Positions 62,403 to 64,000 of a stretch of DNA of 64,000 nt are shown here, in pieces. Below the pieces are notes generated by a model. The model was not told where the DNA came from, ran no database searches, and saw only the letters and a program-made list of their open reading frames with translations. Within the stretch, counting starts at the first letter, position 1. Each line of letters opens with the position of its first letter. Source of the stretch: Kineosporiaceae bacterium (GTDB lineage: Bacteria; Actinomycetota; Actinomycetes; Actinomycetales; Kineosporiaceae); assembly GCA_016794595.1 (NCBI GenBank), contig JAEUJN010000027.1, positions 1-64,000 of the forward strand. Direction: 5' to 3'. The position numbers and the translations under genes were made by a program.

Positions 62403-64000
62403 TCAGCGGCGGGCGAAGCTGGTGCCGATGCCGCCGGTCATGTCGGCCCAGGTGGTCAGCGCCCCGACCTGGACGGGGGCGGTCTGGTCGGTGGTGTTGG
62501 ACAGGCCGAGCTGACCGGTGTTGTTGTGGCCCCAGCACCACAGGCTGCCCGCCGTCCGGGTGGCGCAGGAATGTGTGCTTCCGACGAAGGCCGACGCCCA
62601 CGTCGTCACGGCGCCGACCTGGGTGGGGCTGTACATGATCGAGGTGTTGCCGAGGCCGAGCCGGTAGTTGTTCCCGTTGCCCCAGCACCACAGGGTGCCG
62701 TCGGTGCGGGTGGCACAGGAGTGCGAGTACGCGCCCGCGACCCTGGCCCAGGTGGTGGCCGCGCCGACCTGGACGGGGCTCAACCGGTCGGTGGTGTCGC
62801 CCTGCCCCGGGCGTCCGTCCTGGCCCAGGCCCCAGCAGTACAGGGTGCCGTTGGTGCGGACGCCGCAGGAGTGCCAGTCGCCCAGCCCGAGGCTGCGCCA
62901 GGTGGTCGCGGTGCCGACCTGGACGGGGCTGGTGCGGTCAGTGGTATCGCCGAGCCCGAGGCGTCCGTACGCGCCCGTGCCCCAGCACCACAGCGTGCCG
63001 TCGGCCTTGATCGCGCAGGTGTGGTTGCGGCCGGTGGCAACGGTGGCCCAGGTGGTCGCGGTGCCGACCTGGGTGGGGTTGGTGCGGTCGGTGGTGTCGC
63101 CCTGGCCGAGTTGCCCATTGGCGTTGTCGCCCCAGCACCACAGGGTGGCGTCGGTGCGGGTGGCGCAGCTGTGCGCCTCGCCGGCGGCGACCGCGGCCCA
63201 CGTCGTGGCGGAGCCGACCTGGGTGACGGCGCTGCGTGGCGTCGTGTCGCCGGTGCCGAGCTGCCCCGAGCCGTTGTTGCCCCAGCACCACAGGGTGCCG
63301 TCGCTGCGGGTGCCGCAGACGTGGTCGACCCGGGAGGAGACGGTGGTCCAGGTGGTCGCCGAGCCGATCTGGGCGAAGCCGGTGACGTCGGCCTGGACGG
63401 TGCGTCCGAGTTGGGTGTTGTTGTTGTTGCCCCAGCACCACAGCGTGGTGTCGGTGCGGAACGCGCAGAGATGGCCGTAGCTGATGCCGCCGCCGGCCTG
63501 GGCCCAGTCGGTGGAGGTGCCGATCTGGGTGGGGCTGGTGCGGTCGGTGGTGTCGCCGGTGCCGACCTGGCCGTAGGCGTTGTCGCCCCAGCACCACAGG
63601 GTGCCGTCCGAGGGGGTGGCGCAGGTGGCGTAACCGCTTGCGGCAAGGGTCGCCCAGGTGGTGGAAGTGCCGACCTGGGTGGGGCTGGTGCGCTGCGTGG
63701 TGTCGCCGACGCCGAGCTGGCCCTCGGCGTTCCAGCCCCAGCACCACAGGGTGCCATCGGTCTTGACGGCACAGCTGTGGTACTGCCCGACGGACAGTGT
63801 CGACCAAGTGGTGAGGGCTCCGACCTGGGTGGGGGTGGTGCGGGTGGTGGTGTCCCCGACGCCGACCTCGCCCTCGCCGTTGGCTCCCCAGCACCACAGG
63901 GTGCCCGTGGTGCGCCGGGCGCAGGTGTGCCGGTCGCCCATGTGCACGCTGGCCCAGGTGGTCGCGGCGCCGACCTGGACCGGCGTGGTCTGCTGGGTGT
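62403..64000 (-). CDS. RCC1-repeat beta-propeller protein (5' end outside the window)
   Basis: At least 532 residues are visible; the frame stays open to the window edge, so the N-terminus, with any signal peptide, is missing. Ten or more repeats of about 50 residues follow the pattern TTWA.V..G..H(T/S)CA.R.DGTLWCWG.N..GQLG.GDTT.RT.PTQVG. This is the RCC1 / alpha-tubulin-suppressor-like fold, which forms seven-bladed propellers; repeat number here exceeds one propeller. In bacteria such proteins are often secreted or surface-bound. The Cys pairs in each unit (HTCA, LWCWG) may form disulfides, consistent with an external location. The internal GTG/ATG near 63947 is not the real start. Confidence 0.88.
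   Translation of the reverse strand, partial: TQQTTPVQVGAATTWASVHMGDRHTCARRTTGTLWCWGANGEGEVGVGDTTTRTTPTQVGALTTWSTLSVGQYHSCAVKTDGTLWCWGWNAEGQLGVGDTTQRTSPTQVGTSTTWATLAASGYATCATPSDGTLWCWGDNAYGQVGTGDTTDRTSPTQIGTSTDWAQAGGGISYGHLCAFRTDTTLWCWGNNNNTQLGRTVQADVTGFAQIGSATTWTTVSSRVDHVCGTRSDGTLWCWGNNGSGQLGTGDTTPRSAVTQVGSATTWAAVAAGEAHSCATRTDATLWCWGDNANGQLGQGDTTDRTNPTQVGTATTWATVATGRNHTCAIKADGTLWCWGTGAYGRLGLGDTTDRTSPVQVGTATTWRSLGLGDWHSCGVRTNGTLYCWGLGQDGRPGQGDTTDRLSPVQVGAATTWARVAGAYSHSCATRTDGTLWCWGNGNNYRLGLGNTSIMYSPTQVGAVTTWASAFVGSTHSCATRTAGSLWCWGHNNTGQLGLSNTTDQTAPVQVGALTTWADMTGGIGTSFARR

Noticed and set aside
62403-64000. Regular DNA repeats at the right edge as a CRISPR array or satellite
   Set aside because: They are about 150 bp long and keep a single open frame coding RCC1 units.

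Overview
The window is chromosomal DNA of a high-GC actinobacterium (Actinomycetota). The evidence is the very high GC content, frequent GTG starts, the conserved block mazG / SurA-like lipoprotein / enolase / divIC / DUF501 / ppx, an F420-type (DUF385) oxidoreductase, a DUF222-HNH protein, an Lsr2-like domain and many leaderless promoters (TANNNT placed 6-7 nt before the start codon). A Propionibacterium-type transcarboxylase operon also suggests the class Actinomycetes, but I cannot name a genus. No rRNA, CRISPR array or prophage is visible.

Layout. 1-313: the end of an insertion sequence and the 3' remnant of an SRPBCC gene it interrupted. 336-5772: PadR regulator plus BtrH-like protein, then a convergent 1277-residue TIR / NB-ARC / WD40 protein, the best candidate for an immune or cell-suicide device. 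5909-10093: split Alg14/Alg13-type glycosyltransferase, two uncharacterised proteins, recQ. 10172-11581: LURP-one-like protein and an FMN-barrel protein, convergent to each other's neighbours. 11762-20375: a surface polysaccharide locus (sulfotransferase, flippase, GT2, kinase-like protein, O-antigen-ligase-like polymerase/ligase on the minus strand; Wzz-like co-polymerase divergent). 20447-27496: mfd, DUF222-HNH protein, P1 peptidase. 27638-33895: the conserved housekeeping block. 34108-37908: transcarboxylase 5S, 12S, small protein and 1.3S biotin carrier. 38013-39595: PadR plus HAAS-type membrane protein. 39626-45129: winged-helix protein, a three-gene ABC-2 exporter, dienelactone hydrolase, family-5 UDG. 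45204-45276: a tRNA with a UAA anticodon. 45506-48593: BI-1 family protein, APS kinase fused to a degenerate ATP-sulfurylase domain, TauE/SafE exporter. 48777-52928: polyamine or putrescine catabolism genes. 53028-60315: ERCC4-Lsr2 fusion, unknown protein, SGNH hydrolase, cystathionine beta-synthase, HAD, chemoreceptor-like protein. 60331-64000: F420 enzyme, VapBC pair, sirtuin, and an RCC1-repeat protein running off the window end.

How the genes fit together. The polysaccharide locus ends in a PAPS-dependent sulfotransferase, and an APS kinase that would supply PAPS lies 34 kb away, so a sulfated surface glycan is plausible. The transcarboxylase operon has no biotin carboxylase, which fits carboxyl transfer between oxaloacetate/pyruvate and propionyl-/methylmalonyl-CoA. 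The polyamine genes match three of the gamma-glutamyl (Puu) pathway steps.

Structures beyond genes: three related long palindromes sharing a GTGC..GATCAC core (18490, 45316, 55663), a second palindrome family (11633, 50219), strong terminators at 30671/30707 and 46330, a G-run array 3' of recQ, and several in-frame 12-, 15- and 18-bp minisatellites that lengthen low-complexity protein ends.
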